NCBI GenBank assembly: GCA_026545225.1
Contig: CM048849.1
Location: forward strand, 52,894,836 to 52,958,835
DNA length: 64,000 bases
Direction: 5' to 3'
DNA from: Cornus controversa
Taxonomy: Eukaryota > Streptophyta > Magnoliopsida > Cornales > Cornaceae
This document shows, piece by piece, positions 1 to 12,500 of the stretch; positions within the stretch are counted from its first letter, which is position 1; the number at the start of each line of letters is the position of its first letter. The notes beneath the pieces were generated by a model. That model worked only from the letters and a program-made list of their open reading frames with translations. It did no database searches and had not been told where the DNA came from. Made by a program: the position numbers and the translations under genes.

Positions 1-659
1 AGAAGAAGCCTGCCAAGTTTTGGAAGACTATAGCACATATCTGCTGGAAGATTACCCGACAGGGTATTATTGGTGAAACCAATAAATTCCAGTGAGGAGA
101 TGTTGAAGATGGAGGCCGGTATGGAGCCGGAAAGCCGATTCTGTCCCATGTGCAAAAACTTCAAATTAGCAAGATTGCCAAATATTTCTTTTGGAAGGTT
201 CCCTGTAAAGTGGTTGTAAGTGAAAATGATGATTTTTAGTCCACGCAAATGACCCATCTCTGTAGGTATGTTGCCATGGAAACTATTGTTTTCAATGTTT
301 AGTGAGGCTAGAAGGGAGAGGTTTCCTATGTGTGGAGGAATGGTCCCTCTTAGGCCCATATGAGAAAGGTCTAAGTCTACAACTCTCTGGTGGGGAGTGC
401 TGCAATAGACACCAATCCAGCTGCAAGGGGAGGTTGAGGTGCTCCAGTTATTCGCTAACATGTTGTGAGGATCGAAAGTAATATGGGATTTCAAGGCAAG
501 AAGGGCAGATTGATCAGTGGTGATGTTGATTGGAGTACTCCTAGTACTAGTACTAATACTAGAACTAGTTCTAGTCATAGCCAAGCAAGCCATGACAGAC
601 AACTGCACCAACATTATTAATCTAAGTGTAACAGAAATAAGAGAGCAAGTTTTCTCCAT
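1..659 (-). CDS. LRR receptor-like kinase (LRR-XII type), 5' end only
   Basis: Reading the minus strand from the ATG at 659 gives about 219 uninterrupted residues running off the left edge. It opens with a hydrophobic signal peptide (residues about 1-27), then a Ser/Thr-rich stretch, the LRR N-terminal cap motif DQSALLALKSHIT, a paired-cysteine motif CSWIGVYC, and plant LRRs of the LxxLxxLxLxxNxxxGxIP type. The cap wording is typical of LRR-RLK subfamily XII (the EFR/FLS2/At3g47570 group, cell-surface receptors often acting in immunity). The kinase half lies outside the window, so kinase function and integrity are inferred. The start was chosen because it opens directly into the signal peptide. 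A decayed relative lies upstream at about 1600-2440, which suggests a local cluster. Confidence 0.85.
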   Translation of the reverse strand, partial: MEKTCSLISVTLRLIMLVQLSVMACLAMTRTSSSISTSTRSTPINITTDQSALLALKSHITFDPHNMLANNWSTSTSPCSWIGVYCSTPHQRVVDLDLSHMGLRGTIPPHIGNLSLLASLNIENNSFHGNIPTEMGHLRGLKIIIFTYNHFTGNLPKEIFGNLANLKFLHMGQNRLSGSIPASIFNISSLEFIGFTNNTLSGNLPADMCYSLPKLGRLL

Positions 660-1599
660 CAAGAAGGTGATCATACAGGAATGTGATGAATTTAGTCTAC
701 TTCTCTCTTTCCCTTATAGATATATATATATATATAGCAATTCGATCTGATAAGATCAAATTTGGCTTTGCCTTCATTCTAAGTCTTCGCATGGTCTACA
801 AAAGTTTTGCCTTGATATTTTTATTTTTCCTTATGACGTGAGTAAATACTTAAAAGTAATGTGGTCCACCAGCATATATATTGGGAAATTTATTGGTCTC
901 GGTCACACCAAGTTCAATCAGTGTGATTGTCCATTTTTACTATAAAAATATATATACTGCAATCAAATTTAGACTATGCAATGACTCTTATCATGATTCC
1001 TTTTTTTCTTTTAATTTTTTTTTTTTTTTACCCTGAATGATCAATCATGAATTAATCAATCTTTCTTTCCTATCGCTTTCTCCATACATGCTTTTGCTAT
1101 TGTCAAATCTTTTTTAATTTTTTGTCCCTGTGTCATGATGTCACCTTCTCTCTCTTTCAATTTGCACGACTCACCCTTTCTTTATAATGAATGACAAGTC
1201 AAGATTCCACCTGCACAATAATGGTAACGTCTTTGTCAATAATTTGGAAATGATTAATCAAAAGATTCACGCTAATCTTCTAATTAATCAAAGGTTTCAT
1301 GCCTATCTTCTAATTAATCACTGCCTTATCTTCTAATTAATCATGTCATCAATTAGCAACCAACTCTATTCTAGTCATTGTGGGGCACAAGAATAAAGAG
1401 ATACAATAACAATTGAGAGGAGAGGCTTCTAAAATTCTGTCTCCAGTTGCATTAAGATAGCTGGTTGAATGGGGATTCAAACACAGCATATAACATTATT
1501 TTCACAGGCAATTAAGACCTACAATTTGGTAATGCAAATTAATATAACTTAATAGCATGTAAAGGTAGATCTTGAATTGTACTCAGCCATATCAGTTCA
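660..1599. other. Intergenic, upstream of the LRR-XII gene
   Basis: No gene seen. AT-rich sequence with a poly-T run near 1010-1030 and a short imperfect repeat (see 1258-1345). It would include the promoter of the minus-strand receptor gene, but I could not assign a TATA box with confidence. Confidence 0.5.
1258..1345. repeat. Short tandem repeat, unit about CTTCTAATTAATCA
   Basis: The phrase CTTCTAATTAATCA recurs three times with spacers of about 15-20 bases, and a related TAATCA phrase precedes them. Confidence 0.7.
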
Positions 1600-2440
1600 T
1601 CCAGATACTTCAGCATCTGATACAACAGTAGGAACCCTGCATATTGATATACATAATTTTAGAATTTGACCACTTTGTTGTGCAATACTCCCCTCCCCTC
1701 ATTGAAAACATTGGAATGCCAGTCATATGTGAAACCATATCTTCATCTAGCAGGACATTGTTGGGCTCCAAATCACAAGAAACCAATGGTATATATTGAA
1801 TAATCATAGTAGAGATAGTCATGCCACATGCATCTATTATTATATCTAATCTTGACAAGCTATTAAGAAGTAGTCGATCATGAGAATGCAACCACTAAAG
1901 CATTGAGATTGAGGTTGTAGCAATTGTTGATGATCTTTAACAAACACTGTGCAATTTCACATCCGGTATCAAAACTCTTGAATGCACCTTCTAGTGGCAA
2001 ATTAATCCTATCTAAGCATTTGAAACAAAAATACTTGAAGCTACCTGAAAATATATACTTAGTTGGACTTTTTCATTAATACTAAAAACTTCCGTAGCTG
2101 TTTGGCAGTTGTTGGAACAAACCCATGAGAAGTGTTGCTGTTAAAGTTCAGGATGAACAAGCATGAGACATTTCAAAGTGAAGAAGAAACAATGACCTAG
2201 TGGTCAGAAATTCAAGGCTGTGAATCTTTTCATGGCGAGCAGTGCAAGTGGCTCAAATTAATCCAGTTGCGAAAGGATGTTGCAGTAGCTACATATTTGC
2301 CAAAGCAATGTGAGTGCCAAAATTAAGTAAGAATCTAATTTGAAGTCAAGAAGTGCAGATTGATCAGGGAAGTTTGTTATATAGCTAAGCAAGCAGTGAA
2401 ACAGTGCCCTAAGAACACAAACAATATGGCGATGTGCCAC
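1600..2440 (-). pseudogene. Decayed LRR-XII receptor kinase
   Basis: Minus-strand translations keep fragments of the same receptor type in correct order. Near 2390 is TNFPDQSALLDFK, matching the LRR N-terminal cap of the gene at 1-659. Near 1960-2000 is GAFKSFDTGCEI, resembling the kinase segment after the catalytic lysine. Near 1740-1870 is RLDIIIDA followed by CDLEPNNVLLDEDMVSHM, a corrupted catalytic loop (normally HCDLKPNNVLLDEDM). The extracellular LRRs and most of the kinase are gone and fragments lie in different frames with stops. It is a remnant with a large internal deletion, not a functional gene. Confidence 0.75.
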
Positions 2441-2517
2441 ACTGTTACAGTTTCAATTCAACGGGCCACACTGTAACAGTGGAAACTCACTTTAAACAAG
2501 AACTTTGACTGAAGTTT

Positions 2518-2520
<3 letters not shown>

Positions 2521-2565
<45 letters not shown>
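2521..2565. repeat. (TA)n microsatellite
   Basis: An uninterrupted TA run of about 22 units. Confidence 0.95.
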
Positions 2566-2569
<4 letters not shown>

Positions 2570-3555
2570 TCAGATGTAAGTAATCTTGCCTCCTCATGGA
2601 GCATAGGAGCTACTAATAATTCCACCTCTCAAAGCAAAGCAATCTGTTGCAATTAAATCACTATATCAGCACATAACATATAATTTTCTTCTTTTTAATT
2701 ATTATCCTTGATTCCGGATAAAGGCATTTAGTTATGCCTGTTCCAAATCCAATCATATAGTGGGACACTTTATTTTTCACTATTAATTCCTTTGAATTCT
2801 CAGTTTGTTGGCTTGAAATCTACCCTTCGAAATTAAAACTAAAAACCATATTAGTTCAAATTTTAAATTAGATTTCTCTGTTTATGATTTATGATAGTCT
2901 TTCTTAAATAACTAATTGGGGTTGGATTCAAATATAACTTAAACAGGCTTAATTGCAGTCACGTATATTCTTTATTCTTCTAAACATGTCCAAGTGAAAG
3001 TAAACGATAATTTAAAAAGCACGAACATTATTGAGAGTGTTGTACTCGTGTCGAACACTCACATGTCAGATACTTTGTATATAATGAATAATCAGAGCTA
3101 AATATATTTAGAGGACTAAAAAATAAACCAAAAAAAATTAAAGAATCATTGAATAAGTTTGGTTTTGTTTGTTTTTGTTTATAAATTTGTTCGATTAAAA
3201 TATTTATTTAATGTAATTATTATTTTTTAAACAATACATACATATATTATATTATTATTTTGTACATGTACCTTTTTTTAGAATTTTCCGCATGCGTTGT
3301 TCCTAAACTGTAACATTGTTAAGTTCCTCCGATATTGAGGTTATTATTGTAATTAAATCCAACTGTAGGGGACTTAATTGTTTTCAATATTCACTGAAGA
3401 GAGAGAAGAAAACGGAAAGGAGAGAGAGAGAGAGAGAGGAGGTGGAATCACATGGTGTTATTTGGTTGATGGGGCCTCTCTTCGTCCTCCCGGCAATTAT
3501 GAACTGAAAGTGCCCAAAAAGATTCCTCTTCTTCTTCGTCGCTAGCCGGAAAATT
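2566..3555 (+). other. Intergenic and 5' UTR/promoter region of the BIN2-like gene
   Basis: No coding sequence seen. AT-rich until about 3290. From about 3395 there is a purine-rich stretch with a (GA)n run at 3420-3438, then a CT-rich leader just before the ATG at 3556. GA/CT-rich leaders are common in plant 5' UTRs, so transcription probably starts within the last 200 bases; that is inference. Confidence 0.5.
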
Positions 3556-6500
3556 ATGGCTGACGACAAGGTATAACATTACACATTTTCCCGAAAATAT
3601 ATAGTTTTTCCGATTAAAGTTAGGAAAACGAAAGAAAATCATATGATTTCATTATTTTTACTAGTTTTATTGATTCAGGGAGACAGTAGGCTCCATCTAA
3701 ATTGAGCTTATTCGCCCTACATCCTGCTGTATTTTCTTTTGTTCCTCAGTTTTCTTGGAATTCAATAAATTTTATGAGCTCATTTATTTGTTTCTTTTTA
3801 CTTGCATTTTTCTGAGATGCTTTTGGATCTAGGTTTGAATTTTTGAATCTCTCACGCCATTTATATTTGTTGGGACTGGTTATTATGTCTGTTCACTACG
3901 GATTGATTTCGTCTTTCTTCACATTAGCTCTGATCTTGGCTGAACTCTTGGTTAGAAACGTGATTTGTTTAGTATAATTTTTTTTTAACTTCATGATTTT
4001 AGGTGATTTTCACAGAATCGTTAACTCAACAACTTTTTAAATTATATTTCAATATTTTCTCTCTGCTTTGGTTTCACTGTTATATGAGCTTACGTTATAT
4101 TTACTACAAATTCGTTTTTGAATGTCATTAGTTTTGTTTTGCATCACTGTGTTGCCTCGTATGCTTGGTGGAACTGATTCTTTCCTTGTTTCCTCGGTGC
4201 TTTGTCGATGCTCTTGACTATATTTTTTTGAGATTCTGGCACTTGAACTTCCTTTATATATTTTCAATCATATTTTTTGTATGCTATTCTGGTGAATTGA
4301 AAGTTAAATTATACTTGTTATTGTATTTTTTTTTCTCTTTTAAATGATCTAGAAAATGCTTGTCTAATATCTTGAGTTGATACGTGTTGCAGGAGATGTC
4401 TGCTCCTGTTTTTGATGGGAATGATGCTGTCACTGGCCATATTATTTCCACAACCATTGGGGGCAAAGATGGAGAAGCCAAGCAGGTAATTCTACTGTTA
4501 CTGGATACCCCTTTTTGGCTGCCTCTGAAATCTGTGCTATTGATTCATATATTTTTCATTATATATAGAAACTTCATTAGAAAGATATTGGCGCATTACC
4601 TCTTAGGCTCTTACAAATCCCACACAAACAACTGGGCCACAGTTCATTAGTTTCTTTACATATTAATTCATTTTCAATGGTTAGCTCTAAACCTTAAAAA
4701 TTGCCGTACTATTTTTTTTATTATTATAGAAGGATATGGTTCTGTCCCAGTTAAAATTTGTTCATGTTGGATGTTCATTTTTATGATGTGATGCTTTTTG
4801 CAGACCATTAGTTACAAGGCTGAGCGTGTTGTTGGGAGGGGATCATTTGGGATTGTTTTTCAGGTATTCAGATTGAATTTGTTGTTATTCTACGTTTAGC
4901 AGCATTGTTTTATCTCACTTGATGCTGATCCCCTCTTTCTCAAGGCAAAATGCTTGGAAACTGGAGAGACTGTGGCTATAAAGAAGGTTTTGCAAGACAG
5001 GAGATACAAAAATCGTGAACTGCAATTAATGCGCACAATGGATCATCCACATGTGATCTCTCTGAAGCATTGTTTCTTTTCCACTACAAGTAAAAATGAG
5101 CTTTTCCTTAACTTAGTAATGGAATATGTACCAGAGGCCATGTCTCGGATTTTGAAGCACTACAGCAATGTGAACCAGAGAATGCCACTCGTTTATGTGA
5201 AACTTTACGCTTACCAAGTATGTGTGATGCTCCCTTTTAAGGTTGCATTATTTTATTTTTTCTTCTACTGATAATAACTATGGGACATTCCAGATTTTCA
5301 GGGGACTGGCATATATGCACACTGTTACTGGAGTTTGCCACAGGGACTTGAAGCCTCAGAACCTTTTGGTATGCATTCTTTGAATGCTAACTTTTCGAAA
5401 GAGTTATGATTACTCCCCTGAGGTCATTGCTTGCTTTTCACAGGTTGATCCTCATGCACACCAGGTCAAGATTTGTGACTTTGGAAGTGCAAAGATACTA
5501 GTATGTGCAAACTCTTACATTTTTTTTTCCTTCGATATTTTTATTATTGTTCTTATTTCTAATCCAATGCTATTCTAGTACTTTTTATTGTAGAAATTAC
5601 ATTTGCTCGATGTCTTTTTTGGACTTTGTATGCGCCTCTCGTGAAATTAGTGACTCAGTGATAGATCATAATTAGCCAGATGCTTGGAAAATTATGAATA
5701 AATTTCAGTCAGCCCATGTCCTTGATATTATGGGTGATTTCTTCTTAAACCCTTGGAACATATTATGTTGTTGATGCAATGAATATTCATCTGATATCTA
5801 TCTGTTTTTTTTCCCTACAAGTCATCTGCACTTTTGAGCTTTAACTACTTTTCTGAGCTATAAACTTCTAAGAGAATGATCTAAATATATTGTGTCAGAT
5901 GTAAATCTACCTTGGATTATTGTTAGTGGAAGTTTTCCTCAATATTTGACACACTATATTATACATTGTGTGCCAGATGTAAATCAACCTTGGATTATTG
6001 TTAGTGAAAGTTTTCCTCAATATCTGACACACTATATAATTATATATATTTTTTCTTTATTGATGGATGTATATCCTTTAATGACTTATGTGACATGACT
6101 GTAGGTAGCCCAAAGTTGATTTTTATCATTTGATTCTCTGGTGTATAATTCTCTGTTAAATTTGGTGACCACTTGTTAGAGTTTGGGTTAGGACTGGTTG
6201 GTAATTTCCATTAGGAGCTTTGATCTTTCACATGGGTATTTTGGGGTTTTTGCCTTTTGGATGCAAAGTCTCTTTGTAGTGGTAGGCTTATTCAAATCTA
6301 GTATTTTTCATGAATTTTGAATATCTCAATTCAATAATTAGAGTGTTTTTAAACCGTACAGCAAAGCAGTTAATATGTTTCTTTTTCTTTTAGTCATAGA
6401 AAATAAGTAGGAATCTTTCTCTATATGTCTATAAACCTGCTATTTTTCTGTTTCTGATCTTGTGGATGAGTGTTGGGAACCTAACCATTGGTAATATTAA

Positions 6501-9500
6501 CTGATTAATTGATTATTTTTCTCAAACATATGGATAAACTTTGAGTTTATTTTGGCAATATTTCTTCCTTCTTTTCTCTGTTTTCCATGCTCCTTAGCCA
6601 TCTCTGAAATTGAGGGCCAAGGAACTTTCAATTAGAAGACATTCTAATCTAGAAACTGCACTCAAGAATGTGCTAGTCTTTAGGGTCATTTTAAAGCTCC
6701 TTGGTCCTTCACCATGTAATGAGAACGATTGATAAGTATAGATCCTGATAATTCCTAACAGAATGTTTGGTAGTAGTTGGCCAAGTCTGGAGTTTATCTG
6801 CCTAGTTGTTTTATTCACATATTAACATGATTTTGACAATCTAAGTTGATCTATATTTTCTATATATTTCATGACCAAAGCAGCTTCACATTATTAAAAA
6901 AAATTCTCTAGTGAATGAGGAACTTCTACTGGTAGGTCTTCCCATAGCATGTCTCATGCATTTATCATCAATCTGTTTGTTATCAGGTGAAGGGTGAAGC
7001 AAACATATCATACATATGCTCACGTTTCTATCGGGCTCCGGAACTCATATTTGGCGCCATGGAATATACAAGCTCAATTGATATCTGGTCAGCTGGTTGT
7101 GTTCTTGCTGAGCTTCTTCTTGGCCAGGTCAGTGGCATTTTTCATGTTTTTAACTTTCTGTCGTTATCTTCATGGGCATTCTAGTTCTTTGATACCATAA
7201 TTGATAATACTTGGCTAATTTTTCAAGATTCCATTTTTTTATTTTTTCCAGCCGTTGTTCCCTGGGGAAAACGCGGTGGACCAGCTTGTACAGATTATCA
7301 AGGTGCAGTTCTATAACTATGACCAAAAATAATGCAATTCTTGTAAGTAGTTGTAACAATTTGATAATTTGTCATACCATGTTCTCCAGGTTCTTGGTAC
7401 ACCAACTCGAGAAGAAATTCGCTGTATGAATCCAAATTATACTGATTTTAGGTTTCCACAAATAAAGGCACATCCCTGGCACAAGGTATTCTTTCCATGC
7501 TTCTTTTATTTAATCGTGCACCAAAACTTCACCATCTATTAGAAAGTATGGATGGCGATGGGGCAAGTTCTGGACTGGGAACTTCCTCTCCAACTTCACC
7601 CCAAGAAACACAAACTTCTTAAAGCTATCTTGAGTCCTATACGGGGTGTGTTTTGCATTGAGTAATCCTCAAATTCAAGCTCTAAATCAATGAAATGTGG
7701 CAGTGGCAGTGGCTTAGTGGAGAAATGTAATGAAATTTTATTTAATTGATCAAAATAGTTTGACACTACACTTTTTACAGCATGCTTATGCATGGCAGAC
7801 TTGGCAGTTGAGCTGTGTCAAAGATATAAGCTAAATTGAGAGAACTATTAGAGAGAGAGAGAAATATAATCTGTATTTCATATCCCAAAGGGTGATTATA
7901 ATCTCAATATATAGTATTCTCAAGAAATAAAATAAGGAAAGCAACAATATATGGAAACATAAATTATGCCTCTAATTAAGGAATAATTGATCAAGCCCCT
8001 AATTAAGGAAGAGTTGACTATCAGCTGTCACAACACTCCCCCTCAAGCTGGAGAGTAGATGTTAATAACTCCCAGCTTGTGGCAGATAGAATCAATGGCA
8101 TGCTTTGGAAGGGCCTTAGTAAAGAGATCTGCTAATTGATTACCAGATGATACGAACAAAGTTGCAATTTCTTTGGAAGTCACCTTCGAGCGAATGAAAT
8201 GGCAATTAACCTCAATATGTTTGGTTTGCTCATGAAAAACTGGGTTATTGGCAATGTGAATAGCTGTTTGGTTATCACAATAGAGAAGAGACGAGTCTTT
8301 AACTTAAAACCCAAATTCTTGTAACAAAGTTTTCAATCAAGTTAGCTCACATGAAGTATAAGCCATTGTACAGTACTCAGCTTTAGCACTAGACCGCGCC
8401 ACAACCGACTGCTTCTTACTTTTCCAAGTTACTAGATTGCCTCTTATAAAAGTACAGTAACCAGTCGTTGAACGTCTGTCTGAAAGAGAACCTGCCCAAT
8501 CAGAATCAGTGTAACCTTCAATGCACAGATGTCCAGATGACTGATAGAAAAGACCACGACCCAGAGCTCCTTTGAGATACTTCAAAATCCGTATAACCGC
8601 CTCCATGTGAGGGACTCGTGAGTTGGCCATAAATTGACTCACAACACTGACTGCATAGGCAACATCTGGGCGAGTAATAGTTAGGTAAATCAACTTGCTT
8701 GCAAGTCATCTGTACATCTCTGGATCATCAACCAAGTCACCAACCTTAGGCAATAGCTTTAGATTAGTCTCCATGGGTGTTGTTGCAGGTTTAGAGCTAA
8801 GATAACCTGTATCCCTTAAGATATCAAGAGTATATTTTCTTTGAGATAAACAAATACCTTTCTTTGATCTCGTAACCTCAATACCAAGAAAATAACGAAG
8901 CTTGCCCAAATCTTTAGTGAGAAAATTCAAACCCAAATGACAAATCAAGGTCTGAATCCCCTCCTTGTCACTTCCAGTAATGATGATATCATCCACATAA
9001 ACCACCAAAATCACAATACCACTCTGTCTTTTAAATGAAAACTAAATGATCAGCTTGACTTCTAGTCATGCCATGAGCAACCACTTTCTAGCTAAGTTTA
9101 TCAAACCATGCACGAGGTGACTGTTTGAGTCCATAAATAGACTTCTTGAGGTGACAAACACACTCCCCTTTGGACTCAAACCTAGGAGGTTGAGCCATAT
9201 ATACTGTCTCGGTAAGATCACCATAAAGAAAAACATTTTTGACATCGAGCTGATGAAGAGGTCAGTCAAGATTGGTAGTAAGAGAGATAACTATGCAAAC
9301 AAAGTTAAGCTTAGCCACAGGAGAGAATGTCTCAGTATAGTCAATGTCATAGGTCTGAGTGAAACCTTTAGCAACAAGGCGAGCCTTTAAACGATCAATA
9401 GTGCCATCAAGATTTTGTTTCACTGTAAAAACCCAACGACAGCCAACAACATGAGCACTTGCAGGCTTTGGAAGAAGATCCCAAGTATGATTCAATTGTA

Positions 9501-12500
9501 AGACATGCATTTCCTCTTCCATAACTTTCCGCTAGCCAGGATGGGAAAGAGCCTCCCTGTATGACTTAGGAACAATAACGGATGACAAGGATAAAGAGAA
9601 AGCTTGAAAAGAAGATGACAAATGATTATAAGCCTTTGCGAAATGCAATGGAAAGATCAAGATCAGACTCAGAAGGATGAACAACTGGATCTGTAGGTGC
9701 CGAGGAAGATGATGGAGGATGCAAGGAAGGCTCTACCTGTCCAACCGCTGGGGCAAGTGGCAGAAAAGGTTTGTCCTGGGCAGTGGGAGGAGTAGAAGTA
9801 GTATCCCTTCGAGGTCGTCGAGTATAAACCCTAGGAGAGGGAGGAGTATCAAGAACTGGAGATGGTAGAACAGTTTCTTGAAAAATAGGTTCCTTTACTT
9901 GACTACCTTCCTTAGAATAATATGGAATATGCTCAAAGAATGTTATATCAGCACAAACAAAATGTTTTCTCAAAGAAAGGTTGTAACACCTATATCCTTT
10001 TTGAGTACGAGAATAGCCTAAAAATATGCTGTTGTGAGCTCGAGGGTCAAGTTTGTCCTGTCTGGGATTTAAATTATGTACAAAAAAAATGCATTCAAAC
10101 ACTTTTGGAGGAAGAGAGAAGGGGTCTTTATTAGGACACATCATCTGAAAATGTGATTTTCCTTCAAGGACCCGAGATGGCATTCTATTCAATAGATATG
10201 CTGCAGTAAGAACTGCATCTCCCCAAAAATATTTAGGTACATTCATTTGGATCACCAGAGCACGGGCAATAGCAAGTGTTGGTCCATTCTTTCTTTCAGC
10301 AATTCCGTTTTGTTAAGGAGTATCAACACAGGAAGTCTGATGGATCTCAAAGAAATTGCTGAAAGGTACCTTCTTTATATTCAAGAGCATTATCAGTCCT
10401 AAGAATATGTAACTTGGCATCAAATTGATTATTGATTTCAGCGTAAAAAGATCTAAAAGTATGAAACACTTGAGATCTATCTTTAAGCACATATAACCAA
10501 GTTAAACAAGAATAGTCATCAATAAACAAAACAAAATAATGCGAACCAGTAGTTCGTGCTGAACCCCAAACGTCGGAATGAACTAGTTCAAAATGGTGCA
10601 AACAAGGCCCATTAGACCTGAGCTTAAAAGAAGTCCTATGATACTTACTAAGCTCACAAGTTTCACAATTAAAACTAGAAAAAAAAGGTAAAGAAGGAAC
10701 TAAATGCCAAAGATTGACTAACGAAGGATGCCCAAGACAACAATGCCACTAATATGGAGAAGTCGTGGTATGGAGTGCAGATGGAATAAGTGAGCGAGAT
10801 GGTTAAAAGTGGTAGAGACCATGTAATACCTCGCTCCAACACATGGTATGATATTGTCCGTTTTGGGTCTGAGCCCGCACGGTTTTGCTCTTAGGTGTTA
10901 CCCCAAAAGGCCTCATATCATTTGAAGAGAACATACTACATATAAGCACATCGCCTTTTCCACACCCAGGCGATGTGGGATTGAGCACCCTGTTCCCTGT
11001 CAGTGTGGTAGCTCAGCCCAGTGTCTTGTCTTCGCACCCGCCCACTCACACTCGTCCACAAGGGTTATTACAATCCACCCCCCTACGAGGCCCGACGTCC
11101 TCGTCGGCACACTTCTGGCTGGGTTCAGGCTCTGATACCAACTGTAATACCCCGCTCCAATACATGGTATGATATTGTCCGCTTTAGGGCTGAGCCCGCA
11201 CGGTTTTGCTCTTGGGTTTTACTCCAAAAGGTCTCATACCATTTGAAGAGAACATACTACATATAAGCACATCCCCTTTTCCACACCTAGGCGATGTGGG
11301 ATTGAGCACCTTGTACCCTGTCAGTGTGGTAGCTCATCCCAATGTCTGTCTTTGCACCCGCCCACTCACACCCGCTGATTCGTTTGTGAGTGTGACTCAA
11401 AAAGTATATCAATTAAAAATTACCACACTTAGCAATAGAACGAATTCCTTGCAGAATAGGGCTATCGAAAGGAAGGGGTGTCGAACCTCAGGAACTGTGG
11501 TTTGATTGAGTTGAATTGTTAGGACTAATTCTAATTAAATTTAAAAGAGATAAGTTGCTGATTTTTATAACTAAATTAACTAATGAAGCAATTGAACAAA
11601 AGCAAGAGAAACTAAGGAGTGTAGAGAATATAAGATAAGTCTAGGGTAATTGACTTCACCATTAACTTCACAATCAATGGTCAATTGAACTAACTATGGG
11701 GAATCATATCATGCATAAGTAGTGTCGGTGGCTACAAGCTCACCTCCATCCGTCAAGAAGATAACATATGATTAAGGCTAAGTCATGGACTATCTTCGAT
11801 TGGCATGGGCCATCTGCCTAACTACTCTAATCTAGGGTGCAGCATGGTTCATCTTCTCTAGGCATAATCCATCAAAACTTTTAATGATATATTCAATGAA
11901 AACTATTGTGTAATAATCACTCTCATGATCACAGAAAACAAGAGGGACGAGTTCAATAACAACAATCAAATATCTAAGACAAGATAAGAAATCATTGAAA
12001 CTGAATTTATAAGACTTTTATTGCTCAATTCTATAATAAGAATCCTCTAAATTACACAATCTATGAATGAATACAAAAATCTCCAATAATTAGAACAATC
12101 AAACCAGTGATGTTTAGTTAGGGCTCCATCAAAACCCTGGTGGCTGAACTAGCCGCTCATGATACGCCTTGTTCTCCAATGATTCTCTATTCCAAAAGCT
12201 CTTCAAAGCTGCTGCCAAGCCTCCTTCATACAACCCTAATTTGTCACTTTAAATAGCCAAGAGAATACATCAAAGTCCTAATCCAATTAGGAATAAATTA
12301 GGTTTTCCCGCAGCACTAATCAGGTGGGTTTTTCCTGCTGACTTCGGCCCAACTTTTGACCCACTAGAAGTCCGATTTACGAAATTTTCGTGAAATATAA
12401 AAGTGTGCAGAATCAAATTTCGTTCAACCCTACGCGAGAATTATGTCGATTTGAGGCTCAGAAATAAGACTTCTGGTCCGTTTTTCAAAACGGAATTAAG

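Noticed and set aside
10885..11505. Open frames through the TRIM at 10822 and the matching ones at 49434-50035
   Set aside because: They are the same non-coding LTR read by chance; identical phrases recur in both copies and no protein family is visible.
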